NCBI GenBank assembly: GCA_951812585.1
Contig: OX638318.1
Location: 1,020,819-1,084,818, forward strand
Direction: 5' to 3'
Length of the DNA stretch: 64,000 nucleotides
Source: Rhodothermales bacterium
GTDB taxonomy: Bacteria > Bacteroidota > Rhodothermia > Rhodothermales > Bin80
Shown piece after piece: positions 9,134 through 18,273 of the stretch. Both the position numbers and the translations under genes were made by a program. The notes below the pieces were generated by a model. The model saw nothing but the letters and a program-made list of their open reading frames with translations, did not search any database and was not told where the DNA came from. How positions within the stretch are numbered: position 1 is the stretch's first letter; every line of letters begins with the position of its first letter.

Positions 9134-10367
9134 GCAGTATCGTATCTGCAGTGATCCGACATCGTGTCACGCCCGTGTACGTATGAATTCGGTACATGAT
9201 GTCCAACATGCGTTCTTCTATCACGCTACGCAGGCCGCGTGCACCCGTGCCGTGTCCTTGGGCCTTCTTAACAATCGCATCCAGCGCTGCGCCCTCGAAG
9301 AGCAGTTCGATGCCATCCAGGGCGAACATCTTCTGGTACTGCTTGACGAGTGCGTTTTTCGGATCGACCAAAATGCTCTTCATGTCCTTGTCGCTCAGCG
9401 GGCTCAGTGCAGCCGTGACCGTGAGCCGCCCGATAAACTCGGGAATCAAGCCGTACTTGATCAGGTCATCCGGCTCGACATGATGCAGAATCTGCGGGTC
9501 ATGATGATCAATATGCTGTTGGTTGCCCATGACGAAGCCGATGACGTTGGCACTGATCCGGCGCGCGATGATTTCGGGAAGTCCAACAAAGGCACCGCCG
9601 CAGATGAACAGGATGTCCTGCGTGTTGATGTTGGTCAGGTTCTGCTCCGGGTGCTTGCGCCCGCCCTTGGGCGGCACATGTGCGATCGTACCTTCGAGGA
9701 CCTTCAAGAGGCCTTGCTGCACGCCTTCGCCCGATACGTCGCGCGTCAGCGAGGCATTATCGCTCTTGCGCGCCACCTTGTCGATCTCATCAATGAAGAT
9801 GATGCCCCGCTCTGCGAGCTTGACATCGTGGCCTGCTGCTGCCAAAAGCTGCGCAAGGATTGTTTCTACATCTTCGCCCACATACCCGGCCTCGGTGAGT
9901 ACAGTAGCGTCGCTGATCGAAAACGGCACATCTAGAATGCGCGCCAAAGTCCGTGCCAAGAGTGTCTTACCCGTCCCCGACGGACCCAGGAGCAGTATGT
10001 TGGACTTTTCCAGTTCTACGCCATCCGGCACGCCATCCTGCTCCCGTGCACGCACGCGCTTGTAGTGGTTGTAAACGGCCACTGAAAGGGCTTTTTTTGC
10101 GTGCTCCTGTCCGATGACGAACCTGTCCAGCTCCTGCTTGATCTCCATCGGGAAGAGCTTGTTGCGCCCCACATTGCGCGTTTTGACACGTGCAGGCTCT
10201 CCGATGCTCCAATCATCGTCGTCTTCCTGCACGATTTTGGAAGCGGCGTGGATGCAGTTTTCACAGATGAAGGCATCTTTGCGCCCGGCCACCATTGAGT
10301 TGACCTCTTCCGAAGTTCGGCCGCAGAACGAGCAGCGGATGTTTTCATTCATGAAATCTGAACTCAT
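9090..10367 (-). CDS. clpX: ClpX, ATP-dependent unfoldase subunit of ClpXP
   Basis: ClpX is a hexameric AAA+ unfoldase that delivers substrates to ClpP. The zinc-binding domain has Cys at 12, 15, 35 and 38 (CSFC ... CENC). The AAA+ module has Walker A GPSGTGKT (128-135), pore loop GYVG (161-164) and Walker B IIFIDEID (189-196), with [12 protein letters not shown] and [15 protein letters not shown] as further ClpX signatures. The start at 10367 is chosen because its ATG overlaps the sulfatase stop (ATGA) and gives the normal 425-residue length; upstream in-frame ATGs add non-homologous sequence. clpP and tig are not adjacent, unlike in many bacteria; instead clpX heads the Tam/Mla run. Confidence 0.97.
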   Translation of the reverse strand: MSSDFMNENIRCSFCGRTSEEVNSMVAGRKDAFICENCIHAASKIVQEDDDDWSIGEPARVKTRNVGRNKLFPMEIKQELDRFVIGQEHAKKALSVAVYNHYKRVRAREQDGVPDGVELEKSNILLLGPSGTGKTLLARTLARILDVPFSISDATVLTEAGYVGEDVETILAQLLAAAGHDVKLAERGIIFIDEIDKVARKSDNASLTRDVSGEGVQQGLLKVLEGTIAHVPPKGGRKHPEQNLTNINTQDILFICGGAFVGLPEIIARRISANVIGFVMGNQQHIDHHDPQILHHVEPDDLIKYGLIPEFIGRLTVTAALSPLSDKDMKSILVDPKNALVKQYQKMFALDGIELLFEGAALDAIVKKAQGHGTGARGLRSVIEERMLDIMYRIHTYTGVTRCRITADTILHGVPPVYEQRRMSA

Positions 10368-11803
10368 AGTGCGTTCTGATGCTGTAGCGTATCTAACGCC
10401 GTGTTGTGGGAGGGCATCTGGGCATGCATGGCGGTAAGCCATGTATCAAGTCGTGCCTTGAGCGCTTGCGCGGTGTCTGCATTGACCACCGCCTGCGATT
10501 CTGACACATCCTGGTCCAGATTATACAGCTCCGTACGCCCATCCTCATAGAAGTGAATCAGCTTCCAGGGCCCCTGCCGAACGGCACTGCCGGGCGCGCC
10601 GCCCTGGTTGCCGTAGTGCGGATAGTGCCAGAAAAGCGCCGTCCTGTCAAGTGCACCTGCGCCGCCCAACAATGCTGCAAGGCTTGTGCCATCCACATTG
10701 CGCAGCGCTTGGCCCGCCAACTCGATCATCGTGGGAAAGAAGTCGATGCTGATAATGGGTATATCGCTAACAGTATTACCCTCCACCACTCTGGGATAAC
10801 GTACGATTGTCGGTTCGCGAATGCCGCCTTCGTAGAGCCATCCTTTGCCTGCGCGCAGCGGGAGGTTGCTGGTAGGATGGCCTTCGGAGGTGCTCAGTCC
10901 GCCGTTGTCGGAGGTGAAGATCACCACCGTGTTGTCTGCCAGATTCAGCGAGTCCAGCGCGCGCAGAACCACACCGATCGCCGTATCCATCGATTCCACC
11001 ATGCCGGCATACACGGCATGGTTTTGCACCTGGCGAACTCTACGAGCGCCTTCGATGCCCCAGGTGGATGCGGGCGCAGGCTTTGCCTGATATTTGGCTT
11101 CAAGCTCGGGCCGCGTCATCAGGGGCGTATGCACGGAATAGAAGGACAAGAATGCCAGGAACGGCACGCCTTGCGACTCCTGTATGAACCGGGCGGTCTC
11201 GTGTGCCAGCCGTGCCGGAAGGTGCTCCCCGGGAGGTCCATCTTCCAGGCGGGGGTTTCCGTACGGCACGAAGTAGCGGCCCGGCCCGTAGGGCCCGCCG
11301 CTCCGGTGGCCACCCTTGTTGATCTGGTAGCCGTGGTCTTCCGGCCACGATCCTTCCGGACCCAGGTGCCACTTGCCTGCAAAGAAGGTGCGGTAGCCCG
11401 AAGTCTGTAGTGCTTCGGCAATGGTCTCGGTGTCGTGGGGCAGCGCATCCATATAGGGAGCCGGCAGCAACGGCCGGGTCGCGCGCCACCGTTCTCCAAC
11501 CTCGTGCGGCTGCGGTCCTCCAAAGAAATCCGTAGTGCGCAGGCGCGCCGGATACAGTCCCGTCTGGATGCTTGCCCGGGTCGGACTACAGACCGGTGCT
11601 GCAGCATAGGCCGCGGTAAAGCGCATTCCCTCGCGCGCCAGCCGATCCAAGTTCGGTGTTTCGTAAAACGTATCCGGGTTGTAGGCCCCTACATCCATGT
11701 AGCCGAGGTCGTCGGCAAGGATGAAAACAAAGTTTGGTGGTGCCTTGGCGCACCCAGCCAGGAGCGCACCGAGCAGCACGCTCAGCGCAGCATACTTATG
11801 CAT
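10364..11803 (-). CDS. Sulfatase lipoprotein (formylglycine-dependent)
   Basis: A 479-residue type I sulfatase (alkaline phosphatase superfamily). The start ATG at 11803 gives a lipoprotein signal with lipobox LLAG|C (Cys18), so the enzyme is probably membrane-tethered outside the cytoplasm. Metal ligands DD (31-32) and the sulfatase signature with Cys72 (VCSPTRASIQTG, C-x-P-x-R) are present; Cys72 would be converted to formylglycine. It looks like the polysaccharide/arylsulfatase branch (LADDLGYMDVGAY, FFAGKWHLG, FTSDNGG). The substrate cannot be told. The stop overlaps the clpX start by 4 nt, and the start overlaps the upstream EcsC gene by 8 nt. A formylglycine-generating enzyme gene is not in the window. 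Confidence 0.93.
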   Translation of the reverse strand: MHKYAALSVLLGALLAGCAKAPPNFVFILADDLGYMDVGAYNPDTFYETPNLDRLAREGMRFTAAYAAAPVCSPTRASIQTGLYPARLRTTDFFGGPQPHEVGERWRATRPLLPAPYMDALPHDTETIAEALQTSGYRTFFAGKWHLGPEGSWPEDHGYQINKGGHRSGGPYGPGRYFVPYGNPRLEDGPPGEHLPARLAHETARFIQESQGVPFLAFLSFYSVHTPLMTRPELEAKYQAKPAPASTWGIEGARRVRQVQNHAVYAGMVESMDTAIGVVLRALDSLNLADNTVVIFTSDNGGLSTSEGHPTSNLPLRAGKGWLYEGGIREPTIVRYPRVVEGNTVSDIPIISIDFFPTMIELAGQALRNVDGTSLAALLGGAGALDRTALFWHYPHYGNQGGAPGSAVRQGPWKLIHFYEDGRTELYNLDQDVSESQAVVNADTAQALKARLDTWLTAMHAQMPSHNTALDTLQHQNAL

Positions 11804-12740
11804 GGTAGTAGGGTTGGAGCGTGCTGAGCGGGTAGGCCTCCAAGATGCGGCGTTCACGGTACAGATGCCATGCCGCCGTGCACACCTGCGTCGTGTACAA
11901 GGCATTGGCCCCGCCCCCTACGATGGCACCCGCCACCGGCACGATCTGCGCGAACTTCATGGAGGTGAGCCGTTGCCCCAAGGCCCGGGCCACGCCCTTG
12001 ACTGACGCAGACACCGCGAGCTGCTCCACGGTCTTTTTCGTATGGCTGTCGGCCAGTGATTGCGTCACCGCGCGCACCGGTATGAGGCCTTCGGTGCGTT
12101 CGTCTTCCACGGGCTGCGCCTCGGCGTGAAGAATCTGCAAGGCAAACAAGCGCTCATGTTCTGCCGTTATGTCGTAGCCGCAGTACGTAGCGTATTCGCC
12201 CACGGCCCTCAGGTTTAGTGCCACCAGCCCCACTACGTCGGGGATCACGCCCGCTGCGCCGGCCATGCCTGCGGCCACGCCCTGGGCTGCCGTGACAGAC
12301 CGGTACTTGATGCCTACGCCCTCGAGCGTAGCATCCAAAATGTTAAGATCCAGCGCACGGATGTCCTGGACGCAGCGCACTGCGTAGCCGCGTTTGCGGT
12401 ATTCTGCGTAGATGGATTCGCGCCAAACCGTATCTTGCGCCAGCTCGTTAACCACCTGGAGCAGTCCAGCGATTACGTTGTTCAGCGTCCATTGCACGCC
12501 GGGCATGCCAAAAGCCAGGTCGGTAACGTACCGTAGCCCCTTGTTGGCTTGCGCCACCGCGCAACCAACGAGGCCGGGCTTGCGTGTCCGCCATGAATGG
12601 ACATCGCGAAGAACCTGTTTTTCGAAAGCTGTCGGTTCGCCGCTTTCCACGACTTGGAGCGCCTGATTAGGCCATAGTACACAACCTTGGCGCCCTAATG
12701 ATCCGTTGGCGCCACAGCAGCCGCCAAAAGCCCGATGCAT
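11796..12740 (-). CDS. EcsC family protein
   Basis: Up to 314 residues. The C-terminal two thirds match the EcsC family: Gly/Ala-rich helices AAGVIPDVVGLVALNLRAVGEYA and KFAQIVPVAGAIVGGGANALYTT, ending with YRERRILEAY. EcsC proteins are found beside ABC transporters in Firmicutes, but their biochemical role is not settled; the two glycine-rich hydrophobic stretches may contact membrane. The start is unclear: ATG 12740 gives an odd N-terminus, and a GTG at 12650 (VESGEPTAFEKQVL) is the more natural one. The stop overlaps the sulfatase start by 8 nt. Confidence 0.8.
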   Translation of the reverse strand: MHRAFGGCCGANGSLGRQGCVLWPNQALQVVESGEPTAFEKQVLRDVHSWRTRKPGLVGCAVAQANKGLRYVTDLAFGMPGVQWTLNNVIAGLLQVVNELAQDTVWRESIYAEYRKRGYAVRCVQDIRALDLNILDATLEGVGIKYRSVTAAQGVAAGMAGAAGVIPDVVGLVALNLRAVGEYATYCGYDITAEHERLFALQILHAEAQPVEDERTEGLIPVRAVTQSLADSHTKKTVEQLAVSASVKGVARALGQRLTSMKFAQIVPVAGAIVGGGANALYTTQVCTAAWHLYRERRILEAYPLSTLQPYYHA

Positions 12741-12771
12741 GGCACGGGAGCGTTGCGCCCGTAAAGAGCGA

Positions 12772-14682
12772 TCAGTTTGCTATCGGCCAGAACACACCAA
12801 AGCGGAGCTGGAAAGCGGGCATCGGATAGATCGGCACGACCTGATTGCCTGCCATTAGCGCGGTTCCGCTCAGAATGTTTTCGTAAGCCACAAAAAGCAC
12901 AGCCGAACGCACGCCTGCCTCGGCCACGACATCCACGACAGCGGACGCAGGAAGTTTTTCGCCATCCGGGTACAGCATGGGATTCTCGGACAGCACCAGC
13001 AGGCCCGTCGGTGCGTGGAGCGTGCGGCTTGTCATCGCGGACCATAGCCGCGCGCGCACCGACAGATCGAGTCGCAAATCGCCCGTAAAGAGCTGATAAC
13101 GCGCGCCCAGGCGCGCCTGACCCGACAGCGTTGGCACGGCCTTTTCGCGACCCGAGGGCACATCACCGAGCAGCGTGAGGTAGAGCATATGCGCATGCAC
13201 ATAGAATCCGCGCGGCGCGCTGCGACGTAGCCCGACATCCACCGCTGCGCCGTAGAGGTGCAGCGGGCCGGGATGCACGCGCGCCACCATGCTGTCGCTG
13301 CGTGGACCATAGAATTCCACGAGGTCATTCTCCTGTCCTGCGAACACCGACAGGTCCACACGCAGCGCGCCGCGGGATGTCCGAAGTCCCAGTCTGACTT
13401 GCGCCGTGCGACCTATGGGTGCTGACGCGAGCGTCTTCGCAAAGGGCCCAAATCCAGCCGTAGCCATGTGCGCTGGCACAACACCCACGGTATATGCCAA
13501 CGCGTACAGGCTGCGATAAGCGGTAGACAGGGTTGCGCTGGCCAGCACGCTGCGCTGCACCAGCGTTATGCCCGTTTCGCCTGTCACGAGGAAGGCTCCG
13601 CGCTGCACCGAGTCCAGGACTGCGATATGTGCCTGCATTCTGCGCTCCTGCACAGACACCTCGGTCAGCATTCGAAAGCGGTGCAAGCCATATTGTATGC
13701 GCTGGTGCAGCTGCACCCCCAGGCGGCTGCTGCCCGCTTCGATGGCATCTGTGGCTCCGGGGATGTACCGCAGGCGCGCACTCGAAAGCCAGGCCTGCAG
13801 CGTCAGCGGTGTTGCCAGCGTTCGCATGCGCAGCACGGCCGTGGCGTCATGCCGCACTTCGCGCCGCACGGCCGTGGCGTTACGCGTCACCGCGATGAGC
13901 CGGTTATAGATGCTGTCATACAGAGCCATGGGCATCACGCCGCCGTGCGCGCCGAGGCGACGCTGGTTGTGCAGGTACAATGCCTCGAACGACCATCGCA
14001 ATTGCTGATACCGCACGCCCAGCATCAGTTGACGCATGCGTTGGAGCTTGCTGCCGGGGTATTCGCCCTTGGCCGCTGCACCTCCGTAGGCAAAGAGTCC
14101 CTGGGCCAGGCCTGGGCTGCCCAGCACAGCCGTTTGAATCTGTTGCGTGTGCAGGGCCGTCACGCGCTGCAGACCGTTATCGCCTGCCTGGTAATGCAAC
14201 TCAGTATGCGGCTTTGCAGAGCGGAAGGATCGGAGCCGTGTGAAGACCGACACGGGCATGGCACGCGTGCCCTGGCCCACGCCCGGCGTGCGGAGCAGCG
14301 CCGTAGGCAAGAGATCATAGCGCGGGCGTCCTGTGAGGAGATCGCCTAAGGGTATGCCTTGCCAGTATAGCGCGACATGATTCGGACTCGACCCCAGGTA
14401 GCTCCAGGCCGAAGGCCATCCAAAGGAGCCGAATTCGTAGGCCATCGAACCCGCGCGCCGGGCCAGCGTGGCGGTCACGTCGTGGTCAAAATGCAGGAGC
14501 GTGTCCTCGACTTCGGCGCGGACCTCCGTCGAAGCGAATCCCATAAAGGACGCCGGGTCCGGTGGCACTACCGGCTGTGCTAGTGAGTCAGGTCCTTCCT
14601 GCGCGAAGACCACACCCCCGGCCAGGCACCAAGGGGCCATCCACGCCACTACCGTCCTTTGCAGCGCAGTGGTCCTAGGCAC
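12772..14682 (-). CDS. Outer-membrane beta-barrel protein, TonB-receptor/porin-like
   Basis: A 636-residue protein with an N-terminal signal (VVAWMAPWCLAGGVVFAQ) and alternating aromatic/hydrophobic strands up to the C-terminal FQLRFGVFWPIAN. Residues about 95-150 (SPNHVALYWQGIPLGDLLTGRPRYDLLP) resemble the plug-like segment of TonB-dependent-receptor-type proteins, but no TonB box or carboxypeptidase-like domain is seen. Start taken as GTG 14682, overlapping the previous stop by 8 nt; ATG 14640 is an alternative with a shorter signal. The transported substrate is unknown. The gene has a partner of NDUFA9-like SDR type upstream and EcsC downstream. Confidence 0.7.
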   Translation of the reverse strand: MPRTTALQRTVVAWMAPWCLAGGVVFAQEGPDSLAQPVVPPDPASFMGFASTEVRAEVEDTLLHFDHDVTATLARRAGSMAYEFGSFGWPSAWSYLGSSPNHVALYWQGIPLGDLLTGRPRYDLLPTALLRTPGVGQGTRAMPVSVFTRLRSFRSAKPHTELHYQAGDNGLQRVTALHTQQIQTAVLGSPGLAQGLFAYGGAAAKGEYPGSKLQRMRQLMLGVRYQQLRWSFEALYLHNQRRLGAHGGVMPMALYDSIYNRLIAVTRNATAVRREVRHDATAVLRMRTLATPLTLQAWLSSARLRYIPGATDAIEAGSSRLGVQLHQRIQYGLHRFRMLTEVSVQERRMQAHIAVLDSVQRGAFLVTGETGITLVQRSVLASATLSTAYRSLYALAYTVGVVPAHMATAGFGPFAKTLASAPIGRTAQVRLGLRTSRGALRVDLSVFAGQENDLVEFYGPRSDSMVARVHPGPLHLYGAAVDVGLRRSAPRGFYVHAHMLYLTLLGDVPSGREKAVPTLSGQARLGARYQLFTGDLRLDLSVRARLWSAMTSRTLHAPTGLLVLSENPMLYPDGEKLPASAVVDVVAEAGVRSAVLFVAYENILSGTALMAGNQVVPIYPMPAFQLRFGVFWPIAN

Positions 14683-15577
14683 GCCGTTGAAGGTACGCCA
14701 GGTTGGCGGGCGAAAACGGCCGGGGCGTCAGGTCGAATAATTCGTAGAAATCGGTTGGGTCACCCGTATTGCCGGAAATGAGCATTTCCAGCTGATCCCG
14801 CGTGATGGGCACAATGCCCAACGGTCCCAGCCGCTTTATGGCTGTGCGTATCAGCGACAGTGGCAGCGCCACCTTGGGGCGCGGCTTGCGGCCTAAGCCC
14901 AAGGCAATCCGGTCAAGCACTTCCCGATACGGATACGATTGCTGCCCCACAGCGGTGATGCGTCGACCGTGTACAGCATCCCGCGTCAATGCTTGCACGA
15001 ACGCCTCGGCCAGCTCCTCTACGGACACGGGCTGCAGCCTGAAATCCTGCATACCGAAGAGCGGAATGATTGGCAGCGGCAGAATGAGCTCTCTCGCCAG
15101 GCGCGTACAGAACTCAATGGTGCCTGGCGCTGGCTCCCCGAAGACAATGCCGGCACGGAGTATCGCCCAATGCTTGAACCCCGCCGCGCAAACCAGTTCC
15201 TCCGCTTCCCACTTGGTGGTTTGATACCGGCTTGCGCCCTCTGGCGAAGCGCCGTTTGCACTTATGTGAATGAACCGCTGGATGCCGGCCTGACGCGCCG
15301 CTTGCAGAACGAAGCGCGTCGCTTCGACATGCAGCTTTTCAAAGGTTATGCACAGCTCTTTGCGCTCCTCAATGATGCCCACCAGGTGAATAACGGCCTC
15401 ACAGCCGTCCATAGCACCATTAAGTGTGGCCGGTACTGTGACATCTCCTCGCACGACCTCTACGCCGCTTGGCGAACGGCTTCTCACCAAACAGCGGACC
15501 GCATGTCCATGAGCCTTGAGCGCATCAACAACACGTGCCCCTATGAAACCGGTGGCCCCTGTGACAAATACATGCAT
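14675..15577 (-). CDS. NDUFA9-like atypical SDR / NAD(P)-binding protein
   Basis: A 300-residue extended short-chain dehydrogenase-like protein. The nucleotide motif VTGATGFIGARV (residues about 5-16) starts right at the N-terminus if the ATG at 15577 is used; an ATG at 15601 only adds eight unconserved residues. The segments DGCEAVIHLVGIIEE, FIHISANGA and RYQTTKWEAEELV, and the C-terminal LFDLTPRPF, are typical of the complex-I NDUFA9-like/NmrA-type group. That group binds NAD(P)H but often has no known enzymatic reaction. First gene of the leftward run; a weak promoter-like sequence lies between it and about 15630. Confidence 0.82.
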   Translation of the reverse strand: MHVFVTGATGFIGARVVDALKAHGHAVRCLVRSRSPSGVEVVRGDVTVPATLNGAMDGCEAVIHLVGIIEERKELCITFEKLHVEATRFVLQAARQAGIQRFIHISANGASPEGASRYQTTKWEAEELVCAAGFKHWAILRAGIVFGEPAPGTIEFCTRLARELILPLPIIPLFGMQDFRLQPVSVEELAEAFVQALTRDAVHGRRITAVGQQSYPYREVLDRIALGLGRKPRPKVALPLSLIRTAIKRLGPLGIVPITRDQLEMLISGNTGDPTDFYELFDLTPRPFSPANLAYLQRRA

Positions 15578-16030
15578 CTGCTTCGTGTGACTGGTGCACA
15601 CGCGTTATAATAGCAGATACGCAAGTACCAATCACCATAGGCTGCCTGTAGTCAAGCACCGGCCAATGGCGTGGATGGCCGCACCGGAGCCGCTTTCGCC
15701 CCAAGCGGCGAGCGCCAACGATTGGCTCAACGCAAGATATGCGCATCAACCGATGAACACGCGTGTTACCCGTCCTGTGTCCTTGGGACTGGGGCACCTG
15801 CATTCGTCTAACGGCGCGGCGCGAAAGGCGGAGTGCCCGCTGCGAAGAGTGACCTTCGTGCAAGAGATCCGGTCATGCCTTTTCCAGTGCCGCAGGCGGT
15901 TATCGCGTGAGCGCCGGCTCCGTACTGCCTGCTGACTGGTATCTTGTGACATGCTGCTTTGCGCTTGCCAGCGCAAAGCAGCACGAACAGCCGCTGTGGC
16001 GTACACTATGCACAGTGCAACCCTTCCGCT
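15578..16030. other. Intergenic region between divergent operons
   Basis: About 450 bases separate the leftward NDUFA9-like gene from the rightward rsmD gene. No coding sequence with a recognisable product is seen on either strand. The region must hold both operon promoters. A TATAAT hexamer occurs at 15606-15611 on the plus strand, but without a good -35 partner. The only strong structure is the perfect 14-bp inverted repeat at 15952-15983, listed separately. Confidence 0.5.
15952..15983. repeat. Perfect 14-bp inverted repeat (stem-loop) upstream of rsmD
   Basis: TGCTGCTTTGCGCT (15952-15965) pairs perfectly with AGCGCAAAGCAGCA (15970-15983) around a TGCC loop. No T-run follows on either strand, so a classic Rho-independent terminator is not supported. 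It sits 47 bases before the rsmD start and could act as an attenuator, an operator or a transcript-end structure. Confidence 0.8.
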
Positions 16031-16573
16031 ATGCGCATCATCGCTGGAACCCTGCGCCGACGGCCGCTAGCCGTACCCGAGGGACTAGGCGTACGGCCCA
16101 GTACGGATCGCGTTCGAGAGTCCATTTTCAATCTCTTGGCCCACCGCTTGCCGCTGCGTGGCATTACTGCGCTGGACCTTTTCGCAGGCACGGGCGCACT
16201 GGGCCTTGAAACGATAAGCAGAGGGGCGCGGCATGTCACTTTCGTAGAACATGACGCGCGCATTCTGGCCGCAGCACGCCTGAATGCCGCGGCACTCGGC
16301 GTGGTGCAGCAGTGCCTGTTCTTGCGTCTGGATGCGGTCCGCTACCTGCAGCGGCTGCAGTCTGGCGATTTCAGCGTCATCTTTGCCGATCCGCCGTATT
16401 CTTTGCCCTCTATGGATGCACTGCCCGACATGGCGCTGGTCCATCTTGCTCCCCGTGGGCTGTTTGTTCTTGAGCACGACAAGCGCATCAGGTTTGACGG
16501 CCATAGCCATCTGGATTGCAGCCGCCCCTATGGGCGCACCATCGTCAGCATTTTTACTTCGACACCCGATTGA
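16031..16573 (+). CDS. rsmD: RsmD, 16S rRNA (guanine966-N2)-methyltransferase
   Basis: A 180-residue class I SAM-dependent methyltransferase that methylates G966 of 16S rRNA. The start MRIIAGTLRRR at 16031 matches the family N-terminus; an upstream in-frame ATG (15959) adds only unconserved residues. SAM-binding motif LDLFAGTGALG lies around residues 48-58, the acidic VEHD at 72-75, and the catalytic DPPY at 120-123. It is followed after 4 nt by coaD, the common rsmD-coaD pairing in bacteria. Confidence 0.96.
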   Translation: MRIIAGTLRRRPLAVPEGLGVRPSTDRVRESIFNLLAHRLPLRGITALDLFAGTGALGLETISRGARHVTFVEHDARILAAARLNAAALGVVQQCLFLRLDAVRYLQRLQSGDFSVIFADPPYSLPSMDALPDMALVHLAPRGLFVLEHDKRIRFDGHSHLDCSRPYGRTIVSIFTSTPD

Positions 16574-16577
16574 TGCC

Positions 16578-17057
16578 ATGGCCCGCCTTGCTCTGTATCC
16601 TGGCTCGTTCGACCCCTTCACCCTAGGGCACTTGGATATCGCACAACGCGCACTGCGCCTTTTTGATGCCGTTGAAATCATCGTCGCCGCGAATCCTGAG
16701 AAGAAAGCATCCATGCCCGCCGATGTGCGGGCTGCACTGATTCAGGAGGCCACCGCCGATATCCAAAAACTGTCTGTGCGTACCTTTGAAGGCCTCGTTG
16801 CCGCTTATGCAGAAGCGCGGGGCGCAACTGCGCTCATACGCGGTGTGCGATCAGCGTGCGACATCACCTATGAAGCCAAGATGGCCATAGCCAACAGCCG
16901 CCTCTGCGCGGAGCTGGAAACCATCTTCCTGCTTACCGCACCCGCATACGCGCACACGAGCTCCAGCCTCGTGCGCGACATCGCCCGCTGGGGCGGCGAC
17001 CTGACGCCCTTCGTTCCACCCGCTGTCGCCGCGGCCTTGCGGCGACCTTATGCTTAA
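16578..17057 (+). CDS. coaD: CoaD, phosphopantetheine adenylyltransferase
   Basis: A 159-residue enzyme of coenzyme A synthesis that transfers AMP from ATP to 4'-phosphopantetheine. The nucleotidyltransferase motif is YPGSFDPFTLGH (residues 7-18, with the T-x-G-H signature), followed by LIRGVRSACDITYE and the TSSSLVR motif near residue 128. Length is normal. The start is 4 nt after the rsmD stop, and the end overlaps the following aminotransferase start by 8 nt. Confidence 0.97.
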   Translation: MARLALYPGSFDPFTLGHLDIAQRALRLFDAVEIIVAANPEKKASMPADVRAALIQEATADIQKLSVRTFEGLVAAYAEARGATALIRGVRSACDITYEAKMAIANSRLCAELETIFLLTAPAYAHTSSSLVRDIARWGGDLTPFVPPAVAAALRRPYA

Positions 17058-18273
17058 ACGCTTGACACCCGTTATGCCCACGCAGTTCAATCCACGCATT
17101 GCTTCCATGCGTCCCTCCGCCACGCTCGCCATGAGCGGACGCGCAAAAGAACTAAAGCGTCAAGGCGCTCCCGTGATTGCGCTCAGTGCCGGAGAGCCCG
17201 ACTTCGGCACGCCTGCGCCGATAGCCGAGGCGGGCATACAGGCCATCCGGGAAGGATTCACACGTTACACCCAGAATCCAGGCGTACCCGAATTGCGCGA
17301 AGCCATCTGCGCCAAGCTTCAGCACGACAACGGGCTATCCTACACCCCGGGCCAGATCCTCTGCTCCAACGGTGCCAAGCAGTCCATCGCCATGACTGTT
17401 GCGGTCCTCTGCGCTGAAGGCGATGAGGTGCTGATCCCCGCGCCGTACTGGGTAAGCTATCCCGAGATGACGCGATGCGCAGGGGCTCAGCCCGTGATAG
17501 TTCCCACGGGGGTCGACACCAATTACCGGCTGACGCCGGAAGCATTGGAAGCAGCCATCACGGAGCGGACACGGCTTCTCATCATGTGCTCTCCGTCCAA
17601 TCCGACCGGATCAGTCTATTCCAAGGCTCAACTGGAAGCGCTGGCTGACACGCTGCGACGGCATGAGCAGATCTTCGTGGTGTCCGATGAAATCTACGAG
17701 CATGTAGTCTACGAAGCCGAACATGTGGCGTTTGCTTCACTCCCCGGTATGCTGGACCGTACGATAACGGTAAACGGCTTTTCCAAGTGCTACGCGATGA
17801 CCGGTTGGCGCCTGGGCTATATGGCAGGCCCGCAGGAGGTCGTAAGGCAGGCCGCGAAGCTGCAAGGGCAGTTCACCTCGGCACCTTCTTCCATCAGTCA
17901 GCGCGCCGGGATCGCTGCGCTCGCAATGGATATGGGCCCTATTCGCGCAATGGTGGCGGCCTTCAGGGAGCGGCGCGACTACGCGCTGGCGCGGCTGGCC
18001 GCGTTCAGGGACTGTGAGTGTCCCAAGCCCGAGGGCGCATTCTACCTGTTCCCGCAGGTTCGTCCGTACTACGGACGCCGCGCACCCTCCGGACGCGTCA
18101 TTCATGACAGCCAGGACTTGTGCTTCTATCTCTTGGAAGAGTGCCATGTGGCACTGGTGCCCGGCGCAGCGTTTGGCGACCCGGATGGCATTCGCATCTC
18201 GTACGCTGCCTCCATGGAGGATCTAAGGACTGCGCTAGACCGCATGGAGGCAGGGCTGAACGCGCTTGAATAG
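17050..18273 (+). CDS. Class I PLP-dependent aminotransferase (aspartate aminotransferase type)
   Basis: A 407-residue fold-type I aminotransferase of the AspAT Ib subgroup. Key residues are visible: N184 in SNPTG, D213 in SDEIY, the Schiff-base Lys246 in NGFSKCYAMTGWR, and a C-terminal substrate-binding Arg in GIRISYA. It likely transfers amino groups between aspartate and 2-oxoglutarate; members of this subgroup can also use prephenate, so the exact substrate is not certain. The start at 17050 overlaps coaD; a second ATG at 17074 (MPTQFNPRI) is equally plausible. Confidence 0.92.
   Translation: MLKRLTPVMPTQFNPRIASMRPSATLAMSGRAKELKRQGAPVIALSAGEPDFGTPAPIAEAGIQAIREGFTRYTQNPGVPELREAICAKLQHDNGLSYTPGQILCSNGAKQSIAMTVAVLCAEGDEVLIPAPYWVSYPEMTRCAGAQPVIVPTGVDTNYRLTPEALEAAITERTRLLIMCSPSNPTGSVYSKAQLEALADTLRRHEQIFVVSDEIYEHVVYEAEHVAFASLPGMLDRTITVNGFSKCYAMTGWRLGYMAGPQEVVRQAAKLQGQFTSAPSSISQRAGIAALAMDMGPIRAMVAAFRERRDYALARLAAFRDCECPKPEGAFYLFPQVRPYYGRRAPSGRVIHDSQDLCFYLLEECHVALVPGAAFGDPDGIRISYAASMEDLRTALDRMEAGLNALE

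Noticed and set aside
15525-15863. Minus-strand 112-codon frame upstream of the NDUFA9-like gene
   Set aside because: Sequence is Arg/His-rich without domains and overlaps the conserved start of the real gene.
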